Source: Brachionus plicatilis (lineage: Eukaryota > Rotifera > Eurotatoria > Ploima > Brachionidae). From it: a DNA stretch of 64,000 nucleotides. Positions 1 through 11,235 of this stretch are shown here, piece after piece. The notes beneath the pieces were generated by a model. The model did no database searches, was not told where the DNA came from, and saw only the letters and a list, made by a program, of their open reading frames with translations. Position numbers and translations under genes: made by a program. Each line of letters starts with the position of its first letter. Within the stretch, counting starts at the first letter, position 1. The stretch spans positions 994,412 through 1,058,411 of the forward strand of contig QEOQ01000688.1 in assembly GCA_010279815.1 (NCBI GenBank), in the 5' to 3' direction.

Positions 1-56
1 CAAAGTAGAAGATCTACTTGGTTCGTAAAAAAAAAACATAAAATTAAAAATTAAAA

Positions 57-1130
57 TTAATTAACGAGACTTGCTTGTAAAATCGATGTCTTTAGCTCTT
101 TAATTTCATCATTCAGCTTATCAAATTTTTGCTCAAACTTGTTCGCATGATTATCTAATTTTCGCATCAAGTTGTGGAAAATTAAATCCTTTACCATCGT
201 CTTCCGGCTTTTCCGCATCAAATTTAGCGTCACTTGCAATTTTAGCTTTCTTTGTATTTGATTCAGATTCCTCAATTGAAAGGAGATTTTCTTTCTTCCT
301 CGCCCCAAAGTCAGCCTCTAAAATTTCGGCGTATTTCAAAGCATCTCCTAAATTTATCGGCTTACGTGCCATTAGACTACTAATCAATTCACTACTTAAG
401 CCTTTAATAAACGAATCTTTTTTTAAATCTTCTAGTAATTGCTTGCTTGAGTCATTTTGTTCCAATACGGGATAGGCTAATCTAACAAGTTGGGTTACTC
501 TTAATGAAAAAATACTCAAACTCTCATTGTTCTTTCTTTTAATCTTATTTAGTTCAAGCTTATATGTTTCTGGGTTCACTTTTGAAAACAACTTTTGCAT
601 CTCGTTCACTAACACACCAAACTCCGTGACGTTATTTCCCAAAAGCCCATCAACACAGCTACGAGCCTGTGCGAACATGTAAGTTCTAAATAATTCCACT
701 CGTTCCAGGTCACATTTGAGAGCAACTCTGCAATCCATTGTTCAAAATCTTCATTTTCGGATCCAGAAAAGAACCTCATATTAAAACTTTGGAAGTTAAA
801 TGACATTAAATCACTATTAACTCTATTCTTTTGCGCACTTTCCTTGGTTTTATTGGCAGATCCCGTCGGCCTCCCTCTTCTCCTTCTCGAATTCAACGAG
901 ACTGGCTTCCCATTTCTTTTATCTTTCAGCTCAACTAAAACATCATTCAAAACCTCATCCTGGACCGCCATAATCTTTTGTTGAGGCGCTTGACTAGGGA
1001 TTAGTTTTGAAAATCCGACTTTTCCATTACTAATCGGCTCAATTAAAATTGAGCTTTTACTGCTGTCACCATTATGATGGCGGCTAGTTCGAGGTTGGTC
1101 ACTAAACCGTTTTTGTTTTCCAGGTGCCAT
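57..1130 (-). pseudogene. LTR-retrotransposon gag remnant (frameshifted)
   Basis: Three minus-strand reading frames follow one another: 1130 to about 609, 738 to 151, and 308 to 57. Together they read like one Gag polyprotein of a Ty3/gypsy-type element. The first frame starts MAPGKQKRF, is basic (run RRRRGRP) and reaches FSGSENEDFEQW, the usual entry to a retrotransposon gag domain. The second has the ELFRTYMFAQAR and LVNEMQKLF segments expected next. The third is a coiled-coil-like charged tail. At least two indels break the frame (near 730 and 250-300), so no intact product is made. A pol gene would lie at lower coordinates, outside the window. The family is assigned from general Gag layout and no search was run. 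Confidence 0.55.
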
Positions 1131-2141
1131 GATTTAAAGACTAATTTGAATTCTTATAAATATTTTATTCTTTAATTTACAAAGAAAGACAAGCTCAGAA
1201 AAACAACAAAATCAAATATATTTAAATAGAAAATAACATAACAAATTTGGAGCCATTTTCTATGACTTTAAGGATCTAACCATAGAATCAGTTTTATATT
1301 ATAAATTAGACTGGCAACTTAAGTTCTAAGCTATTCTAGGACTTTTATTATTTTTATCAACAATTAAAAGCGCCAGCCGCTAACAATACCATCAAATTTA
1401 AAATAAATTTTTTCCTGCTAAAATATTTCGAGCAAAATAATTTCAGTACTCTTTTAGAAGATAAAATATGATCGGTCTAACATCAGAACGTTCATATTTA
1501 AATAATTTAATCTTTTTATCACCTACTCTTTGCTTTATTTTAATTTCTCAGTTGGAAGAAAAAATGTATGAGATTTTCATCAAATACTGTTTATAACAAA
1601 AAAAATGATTTCATTGAAATAGTCGAATCTTTTATAAAAAAAAGATTAAATAAGTTTTGAATAGAATTAAACTGTGCTTACAATTTAATTTTGTATATCT
1701 TATTACTATTGTTGGTAGTTTTTCATTCTATTTTAAGAATTTATAATTCATAATTTTTGTGGCAACTATGATGAAAATAATTAATTTTTTTGCAATTATT
1801 TTTATGAGAGAATTTACTCAATCAATTTTTATGTAATTTTTAAATTATTCCTTTGCATATATTTTAATTTTTTTTTTCATTAAACGTATGAAGGTTGAAA
1901 AGAGAATTTTTACCACTCGGTCAAGTCTGTGCTAATAATTGGGGGCATTAAGATACCATACCATAGTAAAGAACCATTTCAGATATAACAATACGGATGA
2001 TTTGGTACAAATTTTCTTGTTTCGGTATTTTTATTAAAAATAATTGATATAAAATTATTTAAAATTGAATGTTTATTTTATTTTTAAAATTAAAAAAACT
2101 TAATGGTCACTTAATTTTTTCCGATGATTACATTTTTTGAT
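1131..2141. other. AT-rich intergenic sequence
   Basis: No coding frame or RNA gene was recognised. If the gag at 57-1130 belongs to an element with intact ends, its 5' LTR and primer-binding site should lie here, but the partner LTR is outside the window so none can be delimited. Confidence 0.5.
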
Positions 2142-2411
2142 GGCAATGTGAAAATTTAGTACAAAAATTACAATACAAAAAATAAAAATGTTAAGGTTTT
2201 TTTCTAATTGTACAATATTGATACAAACGAATTCTAAGCTCTCCAAAAATTCTGCAATTTATTGCATTTTTTAATCAATTCTTTTTTGATGGTGTGCATT
2301 TTACAGAAAATTGCAGAGCTAAGAATTCGTAAGAATAAAAACAATTAGAATAAAAATTATAACATTTTTATTTTTTGTATTGTAATTTTTGAACCAAAAT
2401 TTCACATTGCC
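2142..2411. mobile_element. Palindromic MITE-like element (270 bp)
   Basis: The two halves are inverted copies. Both ends begin ggcaatgtgaaa when read inward, and the arms share acaatacaaaaaataaaaa and an inner acgaattct(t)agctct block. The centre carries gatggtgtgcattt, similar to the centre of the palindromic element at 21251-21606, so the two are probably related. The flanking 9-mers (ttttttgat and ttttattat) match only 7 of 9, so a target duplication is suggestive only. It has no coding capacity. Confidence 0.6.
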
Positions 2412-2569
2412 TTTTATTATTTCAGTATATTCTTCTGTATAAATTATATGAAAAATTGAAAATATTTCATAAATAATGTATTTTGAGGTATTTTGAGTGT
2501 TTAATTCGACCAAAATAAATAAAATCGGTGATGAAACTTGAAAAAGTATTGAATAGATTATAAAAAAAT

Positions 2570-2641
2570 TGCGTCAGCCGGGAGTCGAACCCGGATCTGC
2601 TGCTTGGAAGGCAACAATGATAACCGCTACACCACTAACGC
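2570..2641 (-). tRNA. tRNA-Gly (anticodon UCC)
   Basis: Read on the minus strand it gives a full cloverleaf. The acceptor stem is GCGTTAG/CTGACGC with one G-T pair. The D arm contains the A-box-like GTGTAGCGGTTA. The anticodon stem GTTGC/GCAGC encloses loop CTTCCAA with anticodon TCC. The T arm is CCGGG-TTCGACT-CCCGG, a perfect B box. The discriminator is A. There is no intron. A T run just beyond the 3' end (about 2563-2569 on the minus strand) can serve as Pol III terminator. Confidence 0.96.
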
Positions 2642-3385
2642 TGTTATTCTTTTTGGCTCTAATACAACACTTTATTTGCTACATAAGTATATTTATTCAA
2701 TCTTTCAATTTAATTTAAACACTTACTCAAATAATAAAATCAAAGCTTCTTATAAGTCCGGAATTTAAATTTTTTTTAAGTCTGGACTTAGAAAATTAAA
2801 GTAATTTTTGTTTCAAAATTAATATTTGAATTTTTCCCGTTCCATGCATTCATTATCACGACCACGTGAATTTTTTGCCATTTATTGTGTCAAGGGGCAT
2901 AGCCAGACATTTTCACATGGGGGCTCGAAGTGGAAAAATTTTTTTTAGACAATTAATTTTACTGTAATTTAAAAAAAAATATTAAATTTATGAGTTATAA
3001 AATTTAAAAACAAATAATTGTAAAAAATCTTAATTTTCTATTTTATTTTGAAAATTTGAAATTTAACTGAAAAATTATAACAATTTTTGAAAAATAGAAC
3101 TTTTTAAAGGAGGACTGAGTTCCTTTTAATTTTTGGCTAGGGGACTTGAATACCCCTCAGCTCCTGATTGTGGCGGCTTCGTTAAATCAAAGTCACTAAA
3201 ATTCAATCCCGGACTTGTCATAATATATTTTAATTGAAATTTTCTATTAATATAAAATTGGGAAAAAAATATTAAAGCTCTCGGAAAATCTACTGATTGT
3301 TTAATTGATTTTTATTTAAAATTTTTTTCGTTCGATTGAGATAACTTGATTATTGACATAATATATTCAATGAGAAAAACAAACA
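2642..3385. other. Intergenic with dispersed repeat fragments
   Basis: Pieces of the repeat family that builds the 41-bp array at 21 kb are present: cccgttccatgc and cacgtgaattttttgcc at 2837-2880, and ttgtggcggcttc at 3168-3180. They lie between the inverted end pieces ataagtccgg (2752) and ggacttgtcata (about 3211). A short aggggcatagccagac stretch near 2893 resembles the cctggctacgccact stretch at 57337-57350. No gene was found. Confidence 0.45.
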
Positions 3386-3461
3386 GCGTCATCAGAATCA
3401 AATTAGATTCAAATGCGAATCGGGTGCTTGGAAGGCAACAATAATACCACTCAACTGACGC
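3386..3461 (-). pseudogene. Degenerate tRNA-Gly(UCC) copy
   Basis: The segment ttgttgccttccaagca, which is the anticodon arm of the tRNA-Gly gene at 2570-2641, recurs here. The 5' acceptor strand GCGTCAG and a matching GACGC at the other end are kept. The D arm is shortened and the T arm has become GATTC-GCATTT-GAATC, without the canonical TTCGA box. This is a decayed duplicate about 0.8 kb from the intact gene and is probably not functional, because the B box is lost. Confidence 0.7.
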
Positions 3462-3752
3462 TTTCATTTTATAATTTTTTTCACTTATCGAATGTTCAAT
3501 TATAGAATGCATTAAAAATATTTCTTTTTGTTGACACGAAGTGCTAAATGCAAATTAGATAATTAGGTTCTTTGAAAAGGAAAAAATTTATATTTTATTT
3601 TTCATTTCTGAATTATACTAATAGAATTTAGTGTTCAACCCCATTTCCTAAAAATACATCACGACAATTTACTTGATTTTTCCTTTTCTTCCTTCTATTA
3701 ATACAAATTGATTTTTCTATATTAAAAATAATTGATTTGTAACCAAGAAAAA

Positions 3753-4512
3753 ATGTCCAAATCCCCAAATGTTTTTGATGTAACTAAATTCTCTGAGATA
3801 CAAATATCAGGTAGTTTTTAATAAAATGAAGGCTTATTTTTGTTGTGTTAAAACTTCCCCTAGAGCTGAAACAAGCATTTCGACTTTTTGATAAAGAAGG
3901 AAATGGAGTTGTAACAACCCAAGAAATTGGATCTGTTTTACGAAATCTTGGCCTCTATCCTACCGAACAAGAACTTCAGCAAATGTTGAAAGATATTGAC
4001 ATTGATGGTAATTTAAAAAAAAAAAAATTTTTTTTTTAAATTTCGATTTTGCTTAGGCGATGGAACATTTTCATTTGAAGGTATACCAAAAATATTTAAG
4101 ACACCAATTTTGACCAAAAATATAAATTCAAGAATTTGTTCAATTGATGTACAATATGGGAAATATTTCAGAAATTTCCGAAGAACAAGAAGACAAGGAG
4201 CTGAGAGAAGCATTTAAAGTTTTTGACAGAAAAGGAAATGGATTTATTACAAGTAGTGATTTGAGATCGGTTTTGCAATGCTTAGGTGAACAGCTAACAG
4301 AAGATGAAAGTAAAATAAATTAAATTAAAATTGGTAGAATTTATTTTGTGATTTTTAAGTTGAAGATATGATTGAAGTAATTTTGAATATTTCTTCTTTT
4401 ACTTTCTAAATTAGCTTAACAGGAAGTTGATATTGATGGCGATGGTCGGATTGATTACGAAGAGTTTGTGGCTTCACTCAAAGCTGAAAAAAAAATGAAC
4501 AAAGATAACTAG
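3753..4512 (+). CDS. Calmodulin-like EF-hand protein
   Basis: A Ca2+-binding sensor of the calmodulin/troponin C family. Six exons splice with GT-AG junctions and consistent phases: 3753-3810, 3864-4007, 4057-4080, 4133-4309, 4360-4376 and 4423-4512. That gives 510 nt and 169 residues, slightly longer than calmodulin because of a 20-residue N-terminal extension (MSKSPNVFDVTKF). Four EF loops can be read: DKEGNGVVTTQE (29-40), DIDGDGTFSFEE (65-76), DRKGNGFITSSD (107-118) and DIDGDGRIDYEE (143-154). The third ends in Asp instead of Glu, which usually weakens or alters Ca2+ selectivity. Exons 3 and 5 are only 24 and 17 nt. Many changes from canonical calmodulin indicate a calmodulin-like paralogue rather than calmodulin itself. 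Target and tissue are unknown. Confidence 0.9.
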
Positions 4513-5324
4513 AAAAAGCCATTCTTAAATATATTTATAAAAAAATATTAAAATTTTTAGAAAAAAATTCTTAAATAAATTTGAAATGAAAATTGTCTCA
4601 GAAGCTCCAAAAACTAAGATTGACCCGTTGTTTAATTAATGATTTGTTTTATTTCAAAAATTGAGTTGATACTAAAAAATTTAGTAAAGATGAGATAAAA
4701 ATATTAAAAAAATAGAACTAAAGAATAAAATAATTTAAATATTTTTATAGATTTTTTAATTCTAAAATTTTACCCATTTTAAATACAAATTTCCTTTATT
4801 TAATTTTAAATTTGACTTAAACAATAAATTGTTCAACAAAAAATCTATCAAAAAATTCAAAGTCTTTTTAGTTGTTCATAAAATCAGCTCCCTTACATAA
4901 CTCTTATAATAATAAAAGTTCCGTAAGTAGTTAAAGAACTCAAAAGATAAAAATAAAAATAATTTAAAATTTAATTTTTTTAAAATTGATTTTTTTAAAA
5001 TTTATAAATCTAATTTTTCTGATGTCCTTTTAAAAAAAATAAGAAAAGTTTCGTTACAAAAAATACATAAAAAATTGCTTTTTTGTATTCGAAGTATTCT
5101 TAAGTGGAAGTATTGATTGTCACAGACAAAAACTATTTTCCTATCAATATTTGATTATTTTCTAATTTAAAAATCAATTCAAGTCATCAATAAAGGCAGA
5201 ATAAAGGTAATTTATTTTTTCATATTTCAGATATTGATAATATTTAAGTTAGCAAAAAATTACTAGGAAAAAGCTGAATAGAAAAAGAACTTTGCATCAT
5301 CATTGTTGAATTATTAAACACAGA
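4513..5324. other. AT-rich intergenic sequence
   Basis: Between the calmodulin-like stop codon and tRNA-Glu. Nothing beyond the 3' UTR of the calmodulin-like gene (AATAAA-like tttaaataaatttg near 4572) is recognisable. Confidence 0.5.
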
Positions 5325-5396
5325 TCCCGCGTGGTCTAGTGGTTAGGATTTGACGCTCTCACCGTCAAGGCCCGGGTTCAATTCCCGGCACGGGAA
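5325..5396 (+). tRNA. tRNA-Glu (anticodon CUC)
   Basis: The cloverleaf has A-box TGGTCTAGTGGTTA, anticodon stem TGACG/CGTCA with loop CTCTCAC (anticodon CTC), T arm CCGGG-TTCAATT-CCCGG, and discriminator A. The acceptor stem TCCCGCG/CACGGGA pairs except for one C-A mismatch at the sixth pair. No intron. The T-rich attttttt stretch directly after the gene is a Pol III terminator. Confidence 0.95.
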
Positions 5397-6225
5397 AATA
5401 TTTTTTAAATTAGCTTAAATGAATTATCATTATTTTACAGATATAAATAAAAAATTAAGTTAAACTCTTAAATTGAAACTAATTTTACAAAATTTCAAAA
5501 AATTACAAAATATTGATTGAATTTGACAAAATTTAACATTTTGTTTCAATGATTGAAACAAAATTGTCCCAATTTCTTTAAATAAATTCAAAAAACAAAA
5601 AAAAATTTAATTCCTTATTTAGAAAATATTAATTACAGAATAAAAAAACAATTTTTTGAGATGTCTTTGTTCAATCTATTCTAATTTGTAATCTATTTTG
5701 GAATTTTTAGATTTAATTTCTTAAATATTAAAATAAATTTCAATGCTCGAGAGTAATATTAATTTAATTATTGAAAAATCTTGAAATCAGCGGGTTTAAA
5801 ATTAAAAAGATCTTATGTTTTGTATCTTGTGGTTTAAAATAAATAAAACCACTTTAAATGAAAGAAAACTTAATTATTTGCTTCCATTTAAAAAAAATTT
5901 AGTAAAATAATTGTTAAAACATGAATTTTCAATATTTATTGAGGTATAGACAATAAGAATATTAAAAAATAAAAATCTTTTCCACTATTTATTTCAGAAT
6001 TTTATTTTATTTAAAGTTCTCTATTTTCAACATACCCGAACCACTAAACTAGGGCTCTGTCCTGGACCCCGTTTAATTATTAATATTTTTAATGGTTAAA
6101 ATAACCAAAAAGTACAAAAAAGAGGAAGGTCAAATAAAATAAAATTATAATTAAGTAAAAAAAGTGACCTTTTGTTAATTTCAAAATCTCATTGTCTATC
6201 CATGATTTTTATTAGAAGGGACAAG
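5397..6225. other. AT-rich intergenic sequence
   Basis: No gene, repeat or RNA structure could be supported here. Confidence 0.5.
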
Positions 6226-6234
6226 TAATTCTTC

Positions 6235-6761
6235 GGCCCAAGCTGGTCCAACGCGTGGTACCGTGCACGTATCCGACAACGAGCATTCGAATCATCCCGA
6301 AGAAGAAGATTTTGTAACTATTCCGATTGCAGTCAAAGAGAAAATTAAATATTTGCTATTAATGATTTATTGATTTAAGATTCAGAAGATGAAGTATTGT
6401 CAGAACGAAAGACCAAGAATCCAATCAGATCAGAACGAAGCGTTTGACAGTGAGTCAAAATCATGCGAAAACTGTGGCAGTAAAATGACGAAAGGAAGAT
6501 ACTGGTAAAAAATAATTTTTTTGTTTTCGTTTTTTAAATAAATTTTTTTTGAATTTTTTGTGTGGTAAAAAAAATTTTTTGTGAAATAAAAAATAATAAT
6601 ATAGTTTTTTTTTAATATTTGTGTTTTTTTAATAAATATGTGTTGAAATATAAAAAAAAAAGGTTTTTCTTAATATTAATGGATATTTTTATTAATTGTG
6701 GTATTTTTAATAAAATTGTGGTATTTTATTAAAAAATTGTGGTATCAAAAATGATTTCGCG
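6235..6761 (+). mobile_element. Mutator-like non-autonomous element, short copy
   Basis: The 527-bp insertion is flanked by a perfect 9-bp direct repeat, taattcttc, at 6226-6234 and 6762-6770. A 9-bp target duplication is characteristic of Mutator-like elements. Its ends ggccca... and ...tttcgcg are also the two ends of the element at 25860-26785, in opposite orientation. The right half (about 6380-6761) is homologous to that copy: it encodes the same protein tail (CENCGSKMTK) and ends in repeats of attgtggtat. The left 140 bp (about 6235-6375) is unlike the other copy and has an open frame beginning AQAGPTRGTV, possibly captured sequence. The protein-coding part is frameshifted. Confidence 0.8.
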
Positions 6762-6770
6762 TAATTCTTC

Positions 6771-8934
6771 TATTTCAGCTGTAGACAAAGTTGTCAAAAC
6801 TTAAAATTTTTAGATGGTTGGAATGATGGATGGTCAACCCCTAAACTAGGAAAATATTTAATTAAATAATAAACAGATATTTTATCGTAACTAGTCTTTT
6901 TACTTTTATCGAATGGATTTGGAAAACAATGAATTGAATTTCATTGACGATTTAAGTGATTAGTTAAAAAAATTACTTCAAAAATGTTTGTTCAAAAAAA
7001 TGTTATCTCCTTAACTTTTTTAGTTTATTCATTTATTCAAAATTTATTAGATTATACATCAATTATTAATAATATTATTTGATGAAATAAAGTAAATAAA
7101 AACTTTTTAGATTTTGAGTTTTTTTTTTAAATCAAAAATTTAAAAAAATTTTCAAATTATATTTACCTCTAAAGTAGAGTAGTTTATTTGTTATCTGACT
7201 GCAGAAAGCTTAAAGCAACTAAATATTATGATAATTGAAAAATAATTGATTTTTAGAAGAAATATTTAGATGCGAATGAAAAGCTTTTATATTCTTATTA
7301 TTTTAGATCAATAAAAAAATAAGAAACATATTTCTCAGTTACATAATTTACACGAATAATTCATTTAAAAATAAATAACTGCATTTTAAAAACATCTAAC
7401 TGGAATTATCTTATTTTATTCCAGGAATTTCTAAAGAAAAAAAATAATGCAAGTTATTTTTAAAGTCAATTTATTTTTATTTTTAAAAATTAATTTAAGT
7501 GCTTAAAAAAGAAACTTTATTTTTCGTAATAAATATTATGAGATTATGTCTAATCCAGTTAATTAATGTCTTTTTCTTCTAGGTTAACAAGTTGTCATAT
7601 TTTTATTTAAATGTTAAATTAGTAATTTATTTTGGATAGTAGCATTATCTAAATGAAATCAAAGTTTATTTTTGAATAAAACCATAAAAGTGTTTTTTGC
7701 TATTTGTTTTTGTTTTGTTATTACTTTTTTTTACTGTTTTCAATATTTTTATTTTTAAGTCTTTTACAAACTTTAAAAAGTTTATTTAAAAATTGTAAAA
7801 AAAAATTTAAATAAATCTCTATTATGCAACGTTTATTTTTTATTTAATGAATTCAATTGATTAAAAGTAATTCGAAAATATTACAAAAAAAAAACAAGCT
7901 CGATTCAGTCACCGATAGTAATAGAATATCTTTGTCTACAAACTAGATCTTTTGAACAAAAAAATCCAAAGATTCTTGATAAAAGATTTTTATGCTTATT
8001 TAGACCTGTTAATCTGAGTGTTAAAATAATAAAAGTTAGACATAGTTTAACTCAGAGGTGCATAACCTCATTTACTAATGTCTACTAATACCTCTAATTT
8101 GTTTCTTCTTATGTGGGCTTTATTTTGCAAATTAGACCTGTACTTTTCAAAAATATCAAACAGAGTAATTGAAATGAGGCTAAACTTGCAAGAGAAGCAA
8201 CGGTACGGAAATAATGTTTTATTAATAGTTTAAGCTATTAATTGTATGACCTTAGTTTAAATATTTTAAAATTTTACCTGTCCAAATTTTATTTGGTATT
8301 AACTGAAGCCAAAATCACTAAAAAAAGTTTGTTTAAAACAAACATCAATCAAAAATATGAACGAGGGAATTTCTTTGTTATATTGGTACTGGCTAAATTT
8401 ATAATAAACAATACGTGTTTATTTTAAATTAAAGAAAAAGCTATTTTTGCTAGGGTTTTTTCATTAGTTCATTGCAAATCAATTGGCTTCACCTCAAATG
8501 AGATTCGAAAGGGGGTCCGAAGGTGAATTAGGATTAAAAAGTAAAACTAGGACTAGATTGAAGCATAGTTTGTATTTTAAAAGTATTGCCAGGAATCGGC
8601 TTTAATCAGTTTATTTTTAGTTCAATCACTCATAAACATTGATTGATATATTTATAGATAACAATTGATGAGCTTATTAAAGCGATTTATCCAGCGTCTT
8701 GGAAATTAAGATTAAGTCCAATTAAATAGTGCTCTTTGGGTTTAGAAAAGTAACCTTTTGAGTTACTTTCTAGAAATATTAAATAAGCTTGAATAACTGG
8801 ATATTTGAAAATAGAAACTTTAGAATGACCCTAAATCAAAAAAATAAAAAATAGTTTGGTGAAGTACAAAGCAGTTGCTTTGGCTTTGAATGGCTAAATT
8901 TTCAAATTTGTATCTTTTAATTATTTTATTATTT
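6771..8934. other. AT-rich intergenic sequence
   Basis: No supported gene. The open frames are short, lysine/asparagine/isoleucine-rich and lack splice context. Confidence 0.5.
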
Positions 8935-9620
8935 TTGTAAGTTATTGGGATCGATTAATGGTGTACTTAAATGGTGAAATATTTGAACTTCTTTGCTTTT
9001 TATTTTATTTAGACCTGAAAGCCAAGCTAAAAAAGACACAATTTTATTTTAAATTAAATAAAAAATTATTTATTTGATCAATTAATTTAAAAATTTTGTC
9101 AAAAACTATTGGAAAATATTTATTAATAATAGAAAGCGTAATTTTTTTTACCGTTTTAAGTATAAATATTCAGTTAAAATTTTTTTTAAAAATATTTTTT
9201 TGTTAATTTAGCTGAAATCTAATAATTTTTGAGTGATTTTAGGCAAAAGAGTAGTCTAAAAATCCTCAGGCTTATATTTTTAATTTTTTTGGACGCTAAC
9301 TTGAGAAATTTTAAAATTTAAAGCTTTACACTAATTTCTAATTTACGCAATTAATTAATTTTTAAATTGTTTCCAACTGGATTTTGGATGAGGTGCAATA
9401 AAGAATTTAAAATATGAAAATAAGGAACAACACCTAAAGCCGATTTGGGCAAAAAAAATTTTAATAAGGATTTAAAAAATTTAGTTCAAAAAAGCTAATA
9501 AAAATTATAAATAATAGTCAAGAAAAAAATAGTATATTTAGAAATAGTTAGAGAGAGATTAATGTTGTTAAAAAAATTTTAGCTAAAATTGAGTTTATGT
9601 TTTATCATTTATTTTAAAAA
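8935..9620 (+). repeat. Segmental duplication, copy 1
   Basis: It contains ttattgggatcgattaatgg, ttttgagtgattttaggca, ggattttggatgag and gagagagattaatgttgtta in the same order as copy 2 at about 11236-12270. It lacks the insertion at 11825-12052, so it serves as the empty site. There is no coding capacity. The family is unknown and it may be part of a larger dispersed repeat. Confidence 0.65.
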
Positions 9621-9639
9621 ATAAACTTTAAAATTTATC

Positions 9640-11235
9640 AAAATGATAATTTATTGATTACTATCAGTATTAATCGTTTGGCGCACATGTTTTCGCAAAT
9701 ATCAAACAATATCTTTCTTAAACAGATTGTGATTATTAATATTTAGAATAAATAGGGTTTTGGTTTGTGCTGTTTCTAATAGAAATAGGTTAAATATTTG
9801 AGCAAATATTAGAAGCAAGTTTTAGGATGCAAAAATTTTCAAGTTAAAGATTTAAATTTTTAGGGTCTATTTGCCGTGACAAAGGATATTTTTGAGGTAA
9901 AGAGGATTAAAAAATTCATTCGATAGATATATTTTACACTTTTATAAGGGCTACAATTTTTACTCTAATTTTCGGTTAAATTTTTCCAAACTATTACCGA
10001 ATATTTGTCGAAAATTTTTCTTTTTTAAATAAATTTTAATTTACGGCATTTAAATTGTTTTCAAATATTTAAGTTTAAAATTTGTTTTAAATCAGGCTCT
10101 ATAGTTTAAATTTATTTTTATTCATTTAAAGCAATATAAACTAATTATTTTATTGTTATTTTATCTCATTGAAAATTTTTTCCTAATTTCTTAAGCCTTT
10201 TTAAAATAACAAGCTTATCATTGATTTAAATACCACAAAATTTAAGGTTACACAAATATATAGTGCTAAAATAGTTATTATATTTTTTATTGCAGTTCAG
10301 TTGGATACAAAATGGAATATTTTGGCCTGCCGAAGAAAAGTCTTTTGGCTCAATTTTGCCAGTCGCAACATTTATCGGTATAATTAACTGCATATTTTTT
10401 TTTGAAAATGATTTATTAGAAGACAAAACATTCAATTGTTGGTTATTAAATTTCCTCTTGAACCTTCATTTTTTTCTTCAAAATTAATAAATCAAATCTT
10501 GGATATTAAGTTACCTTTATTCACTAAGAATCAGGTACAAATATGTATAAATTATTTTCAAAATATATATGTGTATGTATATAAAACAAAACTAATATTT
10601 GAATTCTAAAATATTAATTTTGTTTGACTTATACCAAACCGTTTAGGATAAGAATCTTTTTTTTTTTGATCGAGTCTTATTCAAATATTAAACTAGATTA
10701 TATAAGAAAAGTTTTATTGATGCTTTGCTCAGTGCGAGCTGATGGCTCTAGTACAATTTTAAGCAATCTCACTTGAGACATCAATATTCTAGGCAAAATC
10801 CAATGGCTCGTGACTCTTGAATGGGTTCAATATATTAAAATTTAAATTTGTTTTTAATCAATTAATGCCTTTTAAAGCCCAGCTAAAAATTTAAATTTAG
10901 GTTTCACGGCTGCCTTTTGTGCATTTTAAAGCTTTTAGAGTTTTTATTTAAATTGATTCAATAGCAGATGCTTAATGAATTTTTGACTCAAGTGACGCAT
11001 GTTGAAAGTTTTTGAAAAATTTTCTCAAAGTCTTGTGCTAAGTATTTGCTAACTTTTATATTTTTCGGTCTGATAAGTTTAGGCTAAATATAAAAAAGAG
11101 CATTTTGGCTTTAATTGTCCTAATTTTGCCCATTTAATGCAGCCTATTCTGAACACTCAAGGCCTAGAACCTTAAGCATAAATTAAAATATTCAAATATT
11201 TATCTTTTAATTATTAAATTTTTGATGAAGCGATC
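9640..11235. other. Intergenic with one possible orphan exon
   Basis: A segment at about 10294-10377 is bounded by a good acceptor (tttattgcag) and a donor (gtataatt). It is open (start FSWIQNGIFW, then PAEEKSFGSILPVATFI) and less AT-rich than its flanks. It could be an internal exon of an unrecognised gene. Nothing else was found. Confidence 0.25.
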
